From Hallerella succinigenes (GTDB taxonomy: Bacteria > Fibrobacterota > Fibrobacteria > Fibrobacterales > Fibrobacteraceae), in assembly GCF_002797675.1 (NCBI RefSeq), contig NZ_PGEX01000001.1, positions 1,116,001 to 1,180,000 of the forward strand: 64,000 nt of DNA, given 5' to 3'. Shown here one piece after another: positions 9,402-18,682 of the stretch (position 1 is its first letter; every line of letters begins with the position of its first letter). The position numbers and the translations under genes were made by a program. The notes under the pieces are model-generated. The model ran no database searches. It saw only the letters and a program-made list of their open reading frames with translations, and was not told the DNA's origin.

Positions 9402-10207
9402 AACTTATTCAAAGACTCGTCTATGTTTGGCGGTTGTTCGCCAAGGTAATTTCGTACGCTTCGTTTGGCGGAGCAAGCGCCCTGTTCTCCTGCATCTTCC
9501 CGATTATCTTTGTGCTTTCGGGCTTTAACAAAGAGCGTTTCAAGACGATGTCCCGTGCGGTGAACTTGCGCTGGTTCAAACTATTCGTTTGGGAAATGAC
9601 AGTCCTCGGCATTTTGAAGCTGAACGTAAAACACTCGGAACGCATTAAGGATATCCATTCCTGCGTCGTCGTAGCCAATCACCCGTCGCTGTTAGATGTC
9701 GTGATGCTCTTTTCGATTATTCCGAACGTGAACTGCATCGTCAAAGGTTCACTCGGAAAAACGTCGTTCATTCACAACGTGATAAACACGCTCTTTATTC
9801 CAAATTCGCTTTCTTTTGAAGAACAGATGGCTCGTGCCTCGGAAGGAATGGAATGCGGAGAATCGCTGATTATTTTCCCCGAAGGGACGCGCACGCGTCC
9901 GGGAGAACCGTTGCAGTTGAAAAAGGGGGCCGCTCGATTCGCTTTGCACAGCTACCATAAAGTGCAACCGATCTACATCGGCGGAAACGAAAAAATCGGG
10001 CTTCGGAAGCATGACAAATACTTTAGCTTCCACCCGACCGAGCGTTACCACTACAATCTCGACATTCTCGAACAGATCGATACAAAAAAATATAGCTCCC
10101 ATCCGAACCCCGCAGCGGTCAATCTCTTGACCGAAGAACTGCGAGAAATCTTTGAGAGCTATCGAAAGAACGATCCGGAAAATCCGGCGAATCTTACACG
10201 CGCTTAA
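9398..10207 (+). CDS. 1-acylglycerol-3-phosphate acyltransferase-like protein (APE cluster)
   Basis: This is a PlsC/LPLAT-family acyltransferase. The hallmark HX4D is present as NHPSLLD and the acceptor-binding motif as FPEGTR. A hydrophobic N-terminal segment around residues 20-45 suggests attachment to the inner membrane. In aryl-polyene clusters such enzymes are thought to help attach the polyene to a lipid carrier. It is the last gene of the short plus-strand APE operon, and its 3' end overlaps by 14 bp the end of the convergent ketosynthase gene, leaving no space for a terminator. Confidence 0.85.
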   Translation: MKLIQRLVYVWRLFAKVISYASFGGASALFSCIFPIIFVLSGFNKERFKTMSRAVNLRWFKLFVWEMTVLGILKLNVKHSERIKDIHSCVVVANHPSLLDVVMLFSIIPNVNCIVKGSLGKTSFIHNVINTLFIPNSLSFEEQMARASEGMECGESLIIFPEGTRTRPGEPLQLKKGAARFALHSYHKVQPIYIGGNEKIGLRKHDKYFSFHPTERYHYNLDILEQIDTKKYSSHPNPAAVNLLTEELREIFESYRKNDPENPANLTRA

Positions 10208-11420
10208 AAATCAGCGACGTGTTGATTCCGCCGAACGCGAAATTATTCGACATCACATATTCGGTGTCGATTTCGCGACCTTCGCCCACAATGTAATCAA
10301 GCGGTGCGCAAGCCGGATCCACATTCTTCAAATTCAGGTTCGGAGCAAACCACTTGCGATTCATCATCATAATGGAGAGCCAAGCTTCGATACCGCCGCA
10401 CGCACCGAGCGAGTGACCAATGTAAGTCTTCAAGCTGCTAATCGGCACTGCGCGGCCCTTGAAGGCACCGAACGTCGCCTGGGATTCTGCGACGTCACCG
10501 TTCTTTGTCGCCGTACCGTGGCCGTTCACATAGCCGACCTGTTCCGGACCGATTCCCGCTTTCTTCAAAGCGATTTCGAGAGCGATCTGCATGGTTTCCT
10601 TCTTCGGATTCGTCAGATGGTTGCCATCCGTATTCGTGCCGAATCCGACGAGTTCTGCGTAAATATGAGCGCCGCGAGCCTTGGCGTGTTCATATTCTTC
10701 AAGGATCACGGTACCAGCGCCTTCACCCACCACAAGGCCGTCACGATCGCGGTCATAAGAAGCCGGGGTAATCTTCGGCGTGTCATTCTTGACGCTCGTG
10801 GCAAAGAGAATGTCGAACACGGCAGAATCTGTCGGGTTCAATTCTTCTGCACCACCAGCGATCATCACATCCTGTTCGCCACTTGCAATCGCTTCTGCGG
10901 CATAACCAATGGAAAGACTGCCTGCCGTGCAAGCGGTATTCGTCGTAATCAAACGGCCCGTTAATCCGAGAAGCACGCTGATGTTCACCGCGCAAGTCTG
11001 CGGCATGCAGCGGATGTAAGAGGTTGCCGTAATCTTTGTCGAGTCATTCTCCATAATCATCGACATGAATTCTTTAATCGCATCGAAGTTGCCCATGGAA
11101 GAACCGTAGGCAACGCCCACACGGCCCGCTTTGAGTTCCGGGTCGTTCAGGTCGTAACCGGACTTGATCAAAGCCTGTTCCGCAGTCATATAAGCCATCT
11201 GAGCGACACGGCCCATGCCGCGCGTCATCTTACGCGGTAATTCCGGGAGGTCGAATGGAATCGGTGCGGCAAGACGTGTATTGATTTGCTCGTATCTGTC
11301 CCAGTCCGGCATGCGGACAACACAGTTTTCATACTGATGCAATCTTTCGAAGATGGCTTCGTCATCCATACCGAGAGGGGAAAGAGTTGAACCACCCGTA
11401 ATCACAACACGACGGGTCAT
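10194..11420 (-). CDS. Beta-ketoacyl-ACP synthase (APE cluster, last gene of main operon)
   Basis: This is a full-length FabF-type condensing enzyme (408 aa) with the nucleophile Cys in NTACTAGS and the two His in HGTATKNGD and IGHSLGACGG. It should extend the polyene chain by decarboxylative condensation of malonyl-ACP. The second ketosynthase at 12603-13787 also keeps Cys-His-His, so both look catalytically competent, unlike a classical KS/chain-length-factor pair. Its start overlaps the ketoreductase stop by 4 bp. It is the distal gene of the 13-gene minus-strand operon and converges with the acyltransferase gene. Confidence 0.92.
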   Translation of the reverse strand: MTRRVVITGGSTLSPLGMDDEAIFERLHQYENCVVRMPDWDRYEQINTRLAAPIPFDLPELPRKMTRGMGRVAQMAYMTAEQALIKSGYDLNDPELKAGRVGVAYGSSMGNFDAIKEFMSMIMENDSTKITATSYIRCMPQTCAVNISVLLGLTGRLITTNTACTAGSLSIGYAAEAIASGEQDVMIAGGAEELNPTDSAVFDILFATSVKNDTPKITPASYDRDRDGLVVGEGAGTVILEEYEHAKARGAHIYAELVGFGTNTDGNHLTNPKKETMQIALEIALKKAGIGPEQVGYVNGHGTATKNGDVAESQATFGAFKGRAVPISSLKTYIGHSLGACGGIEAWLSIMMMNRKWFAPNLNLKNVDPACAPLDYIVGEGREIDTEYVMSNNFAFGGINTSLIFKRV

Positions 11421-12136
11421 GCGAGACCTCCATTCACAGAAATAACCTGGCGCGTAATGTAGGCAGCGCCTTCCGAAAGCAGGAATACAACCGTTGCTGC
11501 CACTTCTTCCGGCTTACCGACACGGTGCATCGGGATCGACGGCAAGATCATATCGACCGGAGCGTCCTTGATCATTTCCGTTTCTATCACGCCCGGAGCA
11601 ATGCTGTTCACGGTAATGCTGCGGCTGCCGAGTTCCACGGCAAGTGCCTTGCTCGCCGCGATAATGCCGCCCTTACTTGCGCTGTAATTGACCTGTCCAC
11701 GGTTGCCGATCACGCCCGAAACGGAAGCAATCGTAATGATACGGCCCTTGCGCTTGCGGCACATCGGCATCACGAGCGGGTGCAAAACATTATAGAAACC
11801 GTTCAGGTTCACATCGAGAACCTTATCCCAGTATTCATCCGTCATCGCCGGGAATGCGGCGTCACGGCAAATGCCCGAAGAAAGGACCACGCCGAAGAAA
11901 GCGCCGTTTTCCTTCACATCCTTTTCAAGAATCGTCTTGCAGTTTTCACGATCTGCGACGTTGAACTGAATCAGCTGAATCTTGTCGCCGTATTCCGCCT
12001 GAAGTTCCTTCAGGGATTCTGCATGGCTGTTGTAATGCGCCACAACCTGATATCCCGCCGCGAGAACCGCTTTGACTATCGCAAGTCCAATGCCACCGCT
12101 TGCACCGGTGACGAGAACGCGTTTTACATCATCCAT
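11417..12136 (-). CDS. 3-oxoacyl-ACP reductase (APE cluster)
   Basis: This FabG-like short-chain dehydrogenase reduces the keto group after each condensation. It has the TGASGGIG cofactor loop at residues 11-18, the catalytic Ser in IASVSG, the YSASKGG Tyr/Lys pair and the IAPGVIETEM segment. It sits 2 bp after the dehydratase gene and overlaps the following ketosynthase, as in other APE operons, where reductase and dehydratase act in turn to build the conjugated chain. Confidence 0.93.
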   Translation of the reverse strand: MDDVKRVLVTGASGGIGLAIVKAVLAAGYQVVAHYNSHAESLKELQAEYGDKIQLIQFNVADRENCKTILEKDVKENGAFFGVVLSSGICRDAAFPAMTDEYWDKVLDVNLNGFYNVLHPLVMPMCRKRKGRIITIASVSGVIGNRGQVNYSASKGGIIAASKALAVELGSRSITVNSIAPGVIETEMIKDAPVDMILPSIPMHRVGKPEEVAATVVFLLSEGAAYITRQVISVNGGLA

Positions 12137-12138
12137 TC

Positions 12139-12603
12139 TTATACTCCTAAAGTCTTTTTCGGATCGTCCACTTCGACCGTATTCATCGTAGCGGTAGCGA
12201 CCAGGTTATCATTCACAAAAATCTTTCCTTCAAACGTTACCGCCATATCCATGCGAACCGTCTGATGCACCCAAATGTGGACCGTCGAACCGACCGGGAA
12301 AACATTCGTTTCCGACTTGAAATTCGTCACGCTCAAAATGAAGCCCATCTTTGGAGGGGTATTTGTTTTGAGTCCGACAAGGCCCATCATTACGGAAACG
12401 CTCTGAGCCATATATTCAAAGCCAATCCAGACAGGGACGCCGCCGTAGGATTCTTCAAAGAACATACTCTTTTCGGTAATGTCCACTTCCGTTTCGACTT
12501 CCGTTTTTTCAAAATCATAAGAAATCACGCGATCCAGCAAATGCATGTGTCCCTTATGCGGAACAAGCGCTGCTACTTTTTCGTGAGTATCAAATTCAGT
12601 CAT
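12139..12603 (-). CDS. Hotdog-fold 3-hydroxyacyl-ACP dehydratase (APE cluster)
   Basis: This 154-aa hotdog protein resembles the FabZ-like dehydratases of aryl-polyene clusters: LVPHKGHMHLLDRV near the N-terminus, then GVPVWIGFEYMAQSVSVMMG. It lacks the standard GHFP loop, so it may need the second dehydratase domain, which is fused to the ligase at 19415-21724. Heteromeric dehydratases are known in APE systems; pairing here is inferred. Its ATG overlaps the stop of the upstream ketosynthase by one base, and the ketoreductase follows after 2 bp. Confidence 0.85.
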   Translation of the reverse strand: MTEFDTHEKVAALVPHKGHMHLLDRVISYDFEKTEVETEVDITEKSMFFEESYGGVPVWIGFEYMAQSVSVMMGLVGLKTNTPPKMGFILSVTNFKSETNVFPVGSTVHIWVHQTVRMDMAVTFEGKIFVNDNLVATATMNTVEVDDPKKTLGV

Positions 12604-13787
12604 TAGACATTCCTCGATAAAATGAGCGAAACATTACAACCGCCAAAGCCAAAGGAGTTGCTCATGCAAATATTCAAACGTTTTGCCGTTTCACCGTTTT
12701 TCACCAAGCGAATTTCCGGAATCGAAGGATCGCGTTCGCCATCAAAGACGTGCATCGGAAGCACGTGTTCCGTATTTTCATCCGAAAGGGTGAGGCAGCA
12801 GAAAGCGGCTTCGAGAGCACCCGCAGCGCCGAGCGTGTGGCCGGTCAATCCCTTTGTTGAACTTGCCGGAGTATCGTTGCCAAAAACGCGGTTCACAGCT
12901 ACGCTTTCCATCGCATCGTTCAGCTTGGTACCAGTTCCGTGCAAATTGATGTAGTCGATATCGGCAGCGGAAAGTTCTGCGTCCTTCAAAGCCTTATCGA
13001 TCGCCTGCACAGCGCCTTCACCGTCTGCACGCGGAGCCGTCACATGGTCCGCATCCGCGCTTTCGCCAATGCCGACTACCTTGAATTTTGCCTGACCCGG
13101 CTTTTTAGAAACGAGGAAATAAGCGGCACCATCGCCGATCGTAAGACCGGTTCTATTCTTGCTGAACGGAATCGTCGGAGAAAGCGAAACCGCTTCCAAA
13201 GAATCAAATCCGAGGACGACCGTTTCCGTCGCAATGTCCACGCCGCCGACAATCGCCGCATCACAGAAACCCGCTTCAAGCCAATTTCTTGCCGAAGCAA
13301 AGGCGCTCGCACTCGAAGCGCAAGCCGACGAATGCGTAAAGATCGGACCCGTCAAACCGAAACGCTTTGCAATGTATTCCGCAGCGAAATCCGCCTGTTG
13401 CATTTTAAGCTCGTACTTCTTTGGATAGGAGCCCGTCTTTTGAAAAGAATCGAGACCTGCAAGAGAAGCTTCCGAACCATTATCACTAGAACCGATAAAT
13501 ACGCCGATACGATCTGCACCGAATTCCTTTACCGCTTCACAGACCGAAGTTTCCATCTGCGAAAGAACCACTTCCGAAAGGCGGTTCACATGGTTGTCGT
13601 AATAAGCGTCCTTTACCTGCGGCAAGGAGCTCTGCGGAATTTCGACCACATAGCGTTCCTTTTCACGGAACTTCTTTTGGACAAACGCGGGGCGGGTACC
13701 GTTCTTTAACGCCTGCCAAATGGTCTTTTTGTCAGAACCTAAAGCAGAGCAAAGTGCAAAGTCATGAATGTACAAGGGAGCGCTCAT
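12603..13787 (-). CDS. Beta-ketoacyl-ACP synthase (APE cluster)
   Basis: This is the second FabF-type ketosynthase (394 aa). The catalytic residues are all visible: Cys in HSSACASSAS, His in LHGTGTKLND and His in TGHTLGAAGA. It may form the elongating complex with, or provide the starter step for, the ketosynthase at 10194-11420. It overlaps the lipoprotein gene start region by 4 bp upstream and the dehydratase by 1 bp downstream. Which of the two handles the aryl starter cannot be decided from sequence. Confidence 0.92.
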   Translation of the reverse strand: MSAPLYIHDFALCSALGSDKKTIWQALKNGTRPAFVQKKFREKERYVVEIPQSSLPQVKDAYYDNHVNRLSEVVLSQMETSVCEAVKEFGADRIGVFIGSSDNGSEASLAGLDSFQKTGSYPKKYELKMQQADFAAEYIAKRFGLTGPIFTHSSACASSASAFASARNWLEAGFCDAAIVGGVDIATETVVLGFDSLEAVSLSPTIPFSKNRTGLTIGDGAAYFLVSKKPGQAKFKVVGIGESADADHVTAPRADGEGAVQAIDKALKDAELSAADIDYINLHGTGTKLNDAMESVAVNRVFGNDTPASSTKGLTGHTLGAAGALEAAFCCLTLSDENTEHVLPMHVFDGERDPSIPEIRLVKNGETAKRLNICMSNSFGFGGCNVSLILSRNV

Positions 13788-14380
13788 TCTTTGATCTCGG
13801 ATTCAATTTGATAACTGTAATGGCGAAGTAGATTCTGCAACACGATTTTGTTGCCTCTCTTTTCCATTTTTAAGATTGCGGTCTTGCCGTCAAAAAGGGT
13901 GCGGTGTAAAGCATCCCCATCTTGGGACTCTGCAAACGTGAATCCTGCGGCATCAAAATTTTTCTGCAAGACCGAAGCAGGATAATAGCAGAACTGAATG
14001 TCTGCAATTATATATTCGGGCTTCATCTTTTCCGCGTTCATCCATTTGCTGTTGAAAGCCAAGGAATCTTTCGTGTAAACGAGTTCCGCGATTGTGTTTC
14101 CCATGGAGCTAAAGAGCATCATGTGCACAGTCGTGTCATTCAAGAGCATCCAGGATTCACCGGAGAATTTCTTTTCGCCGTAAGAGCCTGTCATCAGCTG
14201 ATTTTCTTCGACAGAAATTCCGCTGTTTTGCGGTTCGATCAGCTGAATGTAGCGGGCGTCCGAGTAGTAAATTTTCGCAGAATTCCCCGCCACCGCAGAA
14301 TGCGATGTACACGCCGTCAGAACCACCGCTCCCAACGCAGCCAAAGCTTTCACGCTATGATGAATCTTACTTACCCACAT
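13784..14380 (-). CDS. DUF3261-like lipoprotein (APE cluster)
   Basis: This is a predicted outer- or inner-membrane lipoprotein with a signal peptide ending in the lipobox LTAC (mature Cys about residue 24). Genes of this size and type accompany the MMPL exporter and LolA-like protein in aryl-polyene clusters, where they probably help move the pigment-lipid to the outer membrane. The ATG at 14380 is chosen because the signal peptide begins there; the longer frame to 14437 would overlap the exporter gene and add a hydrophobic aromatic stretch. No catalytic motif is seen. Confidence 0.7.
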   Translation of the reverse strand: MWVSKIHHSVKALAALGAVVLTACTSHSAVAGNSAKIYYSDARYIQLIEPQNSGISVEENQLMTGSYGEKKFSGESWMLLNDTTVHMMLFSSMGNTIAELVYTKDSLAFNSKWMNAEKMKPEYIIADIQFCYYPASVLQKNFDAAGFTFAESQDGDALHRTLFDGKTAILKMEKRGNKIVLQNLLRHYSYQIESEIKE

Positions 14381-14403
14381 TTTGTTGCAATATAGAAAGT
14401 GAA

Positions 14404-16719
14404 TCAATCTCGCGTAAACGGTGAAAGGAGGAAACAAGCAGAAATCCCAAGCAACACGGCAAGGCCTAAAACCGATACAGGAGCAAATCCGCTGAGCGAA
14501 AGAGTTCCGAACGAAATCAAGGTCGTCGCCGCCGAAAGCATCACGGCTAAAGCCGTTGAATCCGCATGATTTTGCGCATCCTTAAAGAAAAGGGCATAAT
14601 CGATACCGATGCCGAGAACAAGAATCAAACCAGTGATTGCAAAGAAATTCACCGGGATTTGCAGATAACCGAACATCGACAGCGTAAAGAAGCAACCGAG
14701 CACCGGAGCACGGACAATGCGCAAAGAATTTCGCCAAGAAAATACGAACGAAAGAATAAAGCAGACCGCAAAATACGCAAAAGCGACAAGCGAAAGCGCC
14801 GTGAGTGAAAGTTCCGTCAAGGCGGCGTTCACTTCCTGAATCTTGTTCACCGCGTAAATGCCGTTCGACGGGTCCGCATAATCCTTCGGATTGAACATTT
14901 CGGACGCGTGCATCGGAAGGACGGCGCTGTAATACTTGCCCGAAATTTCTCCGATCCAGAGCATGTCACGGACGCTCGAAAGCTGTTCCGGAAGATCTTC
15001 GAATTCCGCTGTATTTTCATCCATTTCGACAGCGGCAAAAAGCGTCTTGCCCGGATTTTTCACAGGATGGATTTTGAGCTGTTTGCAAAGGTCCTTATAG
15101 CGGAGAGGAAGTGCTCTCGAAAGCAGAGAATCCAGAGCGGTCCGTTTTGCCGAAGACGGTGAAAATTCCGAGAAGGCGAGGTGCGACTTCAAAAGAGAGT
15201 CCCGTTCCGCTTCACGGAGCTTTTCCGTCAGCGTTTCTTCCTTTTGCAGCACTTCTTCGACCGAGTTTCCGCTCACAATAAAGTACGTCGGAGCGATTCC
15301 CGAATTCATCCACTTCGCGACCTTCATTTCCGAAGCGCCGAGTTCCGGAGCGACCGTGTACATGGAACGGATATCCGTCTGCACGTTCAGCTGCACAATG
15401 CCCGGAATAAGAGCGCCTGCCGCCATCACGAAAATGATATAACGGGCGATCTTCGGAATGCGCTCCAGTTTAGAATAGCCCGCAAGAATCACCTGGGCGA
15501 CCTTTAACGAGAACTTCTGTTCGTTCCGCAACCTTTCCGACACAAACGGGAATACGAGCAAAACAGAAAGGAGCGCACTCGCAAGCCCCACCATCGAGAA
15601 GAACGCCATCTGACGGAGGATCGGGAAGTCCACAATCATGAGCGCGATGTAGCTGAGTTCCGTTGTCATGAAGCCGAGGAGCATGCTCTTGACCTGAGCT
15701 TCCTTGTCAGCAAAATGGTGCAGTGCGTAGTCAATGCTCACACCGATCACGCTCGTTCCAAAGATGAACGTAAAGACGTGGATTTCATGGAAAGTCGCAA
15801 GCGTTGCGCCCATTGCCGCAAGAATCGCTACGGCGATCGAACTGAGAGTCGTTACAATGGGAACTGCCGAACGGAAGACGAGCAAGAGCAACAGCAGTAC
15901 CGCCGCAGTCGAGATTCCTGAAATCCAGCCGATTTCAACTTGAGCCTGTTTTGAACTCGAATAGCTGTGGAACGGAACGCCGGACTTTTCTACACGCAGG
16001 TTGGGGAACTCTTCCTGCAATTCTTCGATTGTGTCGTCTAAAATGCCAAGAATATGATCGCCCGAAGCAAACGCCGAAGCGTCCTTGGAAAGTTCCGCAT
16101 TGATGAACACATAGGTTCTGCCGGAATCTTGCACGGTCAGCATGTCATCTCGGAGAGTCAAGTGGCTGGAAGCCATCGGCGTCATCGAAAGCATACGGTC
16201 CTGCGCCGACTGTGAAAGCAAATACGGATCTTCTTCCAGGCGCGAAAGATCGGTCATCGGGAAAGCGCCGAATACACGGGAAAGAGCCTTGTTATAAAAA
16301 TAGTCTGCGACTTCAGCGTCTTCCATCGCAAGGATCACCGGATCCTGCATCGAAAAACGTCTATCAAAAAAGAACTTGGAAATCTCGTCCATCGACGAGG
16401 CGTCCACCTTCCAAGAAGCAGAACGGATCTGCTTGTTCGCTAGCAGCGTATGACCGATGCGGTCCGCAGCCGTCTTCGCCACCGAAAAATCCGAATCCCC
16501 CACAAAGATCATCATCCGAGAAGAAGTCCGAGCCGTGAGCTCATTTTCCGCCGCATGGATTTCCGGAGTCATCTCGGATTCCGGAACGATCGAATACAAG
16601 TTCTTATCGACCTTCCACGGGTACGCAATTACCACCGCAACCATCAGTGCGATATGCAAAAGTACCCAAAGGCCTACGTTAAAGAAACGCTTCTTACTTT
16701 CCGGACTGCTTGAATTCAT
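14404..16719 (-). CDS. MMPL/RND-type exporter (APE cluster)
   Basis: This 771-aa RND-superfamily membrane protein has the usual duplicated layout. One N-terminal helix is followed by a large periplasmic domain, a block of about five helices (around residues 255-400), a second periplasmic domain (about 430-620) and a final helix block (about 630-760). It is the expected exporter of the aryl-polyene lipid from the inner membrane. It overlaps the LolA-like gene upstream by 26 bp and ends 23 bp before the start of the lipoprotein gene. No drug or lipid specificity can be read directly. Confidence 0.88.
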   Translation of the reverse strand: MNSSSPESKKRFFNVGLWVLLHIALMVAVVIAYPWKVDKNLYSIVPESEMTPEIHAAENELTARTSSRMMIFVGDSDFSVAKTAADRIGHTLLANKQIRSASWKVDASSMDEISKFFFDRRFSMQDPVILAMEDAEVADYFYNKALSRVFGAFPMTDLSRLEEDPYLLSQSAQDRMLSMTPMASSHLTLRDDMLTVQDSGRTYVFINAELSKDASAFASGDHILGILDDTIEELQEEFPNLRVEKSGVPFHSYSSSKQAQVEIGWISGISTAAVLLLLLLVFRSAVPIVTTLSSIAVAILAAMGATLATFHEIHVFTFIFGTSVIGVSIDYALHHFADKEAQVKSMLLGFMTTELSYIALMIVDFPILRQMAFFSMVGLASALLSVLLVFPFVSERLRNEQKFSLKVAQVILAGYSKLERIPKIARYIIFVMAAGALIPGIVQLNVQTDIRSMYTVAPELGASEMKVAKWMNSGIAPTYFIVSGNSVEEVLQKEETLTEKLREAERDSLLKSHLAFSEFSPSSAKRTALDSLLSRALPLRYKDLCKQLKIHPVKNPGKTLFAAVEMDENTAEFEDLPEQLSSVRDMLWIGEISGKYYSAVLPMHASEMFNPKDYADPSNGIYAVNKIQEVNAALTELSLTALSLVAFAYFAVCFILSFVFSWRNSLRIVRAPVLGCFFTLSMFGYLQIPVNFFAITGLILVLGIGIDYALFFKDAQNHADSTALAVMLSAATTLISFGTLSLSGFAPVSVLGLAVLLGISACFLLSPFTRD

Positions 16720-17293
16720 AAGTCAAAATGTTTCCTTCACCGTCGACGAGTTCCACCTTTTTCAAATCCTTGTCCCCTTCGAGGACAATCGAAGCAATCG
16801 CTTTCCGAATGGTCTTTTCCTTGGGAAGCAGACCGACCGACCAACCTTTTTTCTGTTGCAAAAAGAACAGATCAAAACGATTCTCTAAAACAGCGATGTT
16901 CCCACTGAGAACGGCGCGCATCGAAGTCGCAATTTCACGGAAAATCACATTATCCGCAGAAGCCATTTTCGTTTTGGAACCATCCGCATTCGTCTGAACA
17001 ACGCCCGAATCCGAAATCACAAGCTTGGACGCAAAAGGCTTTTCCATGTCCCACGTGATACCGTTCTTCTGCGAAATTTCAAATTTGCCCGAAGATTCAA
17101 AAGTCCGTTTGATCTTGACCACGGTACGCTTTTGCGTAAAGGTTCCATGGACCGTTTCCGCAGCAGAAAGGGCCTGCATCACCTTTTGCACTTCCGGAGA
17201 TTCCAAATTCGCCGGAGACTTCCAAATCGATGCGTCCACGGCAAAAAGCGCCGTTCCGCAAATCAAGAGAGCCATAAAAAAAGACTTATACAT
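16694..17293 (-). CDS. LolA-like outer-membrane lipoprotein carrier protein (APE cluster)
   Basis: A signal peptide (MYKSFFMALLICGTALFA) is followed by a LolA-like domain with VHGTFTQKRTV and GITWDMEKPF. APE clusters usually carry such a carrier, thought to ferry the lipid-linked pigment across the periplasm between the MMPL exporter and the outer membrane. The ATG at 17293 is chosen for its signal peptide and the GGAAG just upstream; the longer frame to 17332 adds a basic tail. It overlaps the thioesterase gene end and the exporter gene start. Confidence 0.82.
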   Translation of the reverse strand: MYKSFFMALLICGTALFAVDASIWKSPANLESPEVQKVMQALSAAETVHGTFTQKRTVVKIKRTFESSGKFEISQKNGITWDMEKPFASKLVISDSGVVQTNADGSKTKMASADNVIFREIATSMRAVLSGNIAVLENRFDLFFLQQKKGWSVGLLPKEKTIRKAIASIVLEGDKDLKKVELVDGEGNILTYEFKQSGK

Positions 17294-17723
17294 TTTCTTC
17301 CTTTGCCAAAGCCATTTTGACTTTTTCCACAAAATCCGGCGGCGTCGAGAACATGGATTCCTTCGTCGAAATCTTGACCACCATCTGCGTGCTTTCCGCC
17401 TTGGTAATCACCTTGCCCGTTTCGAGGTCAATGAATCTGTACTTGAGCTTCATGCAAACGTCATATTCCACAAGGGAGACTTCCACGCGCACCTTCTGCA
17501 TAAAGCGGAGCGGTCGAATGTACTTGAGGTTCATTTCGACGACAGGCCAAGCGTAGCCCGCCTTTTCCATTTCATAATAGTCGTACTTGATTTTTGTAAG
17601 CAAAGCACAACGGGCTGTTTCCATGTACTTCACATAGTTTCCATGCCAAACGACATTCATCGGATCCAAGTCATAAAACTGAACTTCGATATCCGTGTAG
17701 GCTTTCAAGATCTTTTCGCTCAC
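17286..17723 (-). CDS. Acyl-ACP/acyl-CoA thioesterase (APE cluster)
   Basis: This 145-aa 4-hydroxybenzoyl-CoA thioesterase-like hotdog protein has the typical start EVQFYDLDPMNVVWHGNYVKY, where Asp is the expected catalytic residue. It would release the polyene acyl chain or proofread mis-primed carrier protein. It overlaps the acyltransferase upstream by 4 bp and the LolA-like gene by 8 bp. Confidence 0.88.
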   Translation of the reverse strand: MSEKILKAYTDIEVQFYDLDPMNVVWHGNYVKYMETARCALLTKIKYDYYEMEKAGYAWPVVEMNLKYIRPLRFMQKVRVEVSLVEYDVCMKLKYRFIDLETGKVITKAESTQMVVKISTKESMFSTPPDFVEKVKMALAKEENV

Positions 17724-18682
17724 GTCGATTCTCCTTTCTGCCAGAAGTTGTAAAAATTATACCACTGATACGGATGTTCCAAGCAAAACTTTTCGAGGTG
17801 AGAAGCGTATTCCGCAGCGAGATTTGCCATCTGCTGTTTTTGTTCGAAACGTTTGCCACCGAGTACTGTTTTGGAACGGATAATGTGGAATTCATAGGGC
17901 GACGTAATGTCCAAATCTTTTTTGCGGAACGCAAAAATGAAGTAGACAGGCGCCTTCAAAATATTCGCGAGCGCAAAAGAACCTTCCGGGAACTCGGCGG
18001 CATCCCCTAAAAAGTTCAGCGGAATAAAACGGTTCTGCGAATTTGCCGAAGTTCTATCGCCTGCAATCGCAACGAGGTTTCCCGCCTGAATTTTTTCACG
18101 CATGCTGATCGCCGTATCGACGCCGATCGAGTTTGCATCAAAGCTGTTTGTCATCAGCTCGGGATTCAGTTCACGGAGAAGTGCGTTAAAGCACTTCGTT
18201 CCCGAAAAATCAACAACCGGAAAAACCTGAAAATTCCGCTTCGTATGTTCCTTGCGATAGCCTGTCAAGGAACGCATCGCTTCGATGTTTCCAAGATGCG
18301 AGCAAAGGATAAAAGCTCCCTTGCCGCTGTCGAGCAGGTTCACCAAATCGTCGATGTCGTCGTTCTGGGTTTCGAGTTCCGAAAGCGACATCTTTCCAGC
18401 CCAGCCTCGAATTTTTTCAATCATCGAAAGGGCAAAGGCGAGAATGTGACGGTACACGGCAAACGGCGGAATCTTTTTTCCCTTCATCTTGGAAACATGT
18501 TCCAAAAAAAGTCGCGAGCGTTTGCGGACCGGAGCCGCCCCCAAGTAAAAGAAGAACACCACTATAGCAACAATCAGTTCCACAAGTTTACGCGGCAGGT
18601 GAATCGTCACCCACAGCATAAAACGGAATTTCCACGCCGTCTTCGACGCTTCTTCAATTTGTGACCAATGTTCTTCAGCCAT
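17720..18682 (-). CDS. LpxL-like lipid acyltransferase (APE cluster)
   Basis: This 320-aa protein belongs to the LpxL/HtrB acyltransferase family: an N-terminal membrane helix (VELIVAIVVFFFYLGAA), the HX4-type motif around CSHLGNIEAMR, and the later GDRTSAN and NFLGDAAEFPEG segments. It probably transfers the aryl-polyene acyl chain, or a partner fatty acid, to a lipid acceptor. The ATG at 18682 overlaps the glycosyltransferase stop, consistent with coupling; the longer frame to 18799 is only a shadow of that gene. Confidence 0.85.
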   Translation of the reverse strand: MAEEHWSQIEEASKTAWKFRFMLWVTIHLPRKLVELIVAIVVFFFYLGAAPVRKRSRLFLEHVSKMKGKKIPPFAVYRHILAFALSMIEKIRGWAGKMSLSELETQNDDIDDLVNLLDSGKGAFILCSHLGNIEAMRSLTGYRKEHTKRNFQVFPVVDFSGTKCFNALLRELNPELMTNSFDANSIGVDTAISMREKIQAGNLVAIAGDRTSANSQNRFIPLNFLGDAAEFPEGSFALANILKAPVYFIFAFRKKDLDITSPYEFHIIRSKTVLGGKRFEQKQQMANLAAEYASHLEKFCLEHPYQWYNFYNFWQKGEST

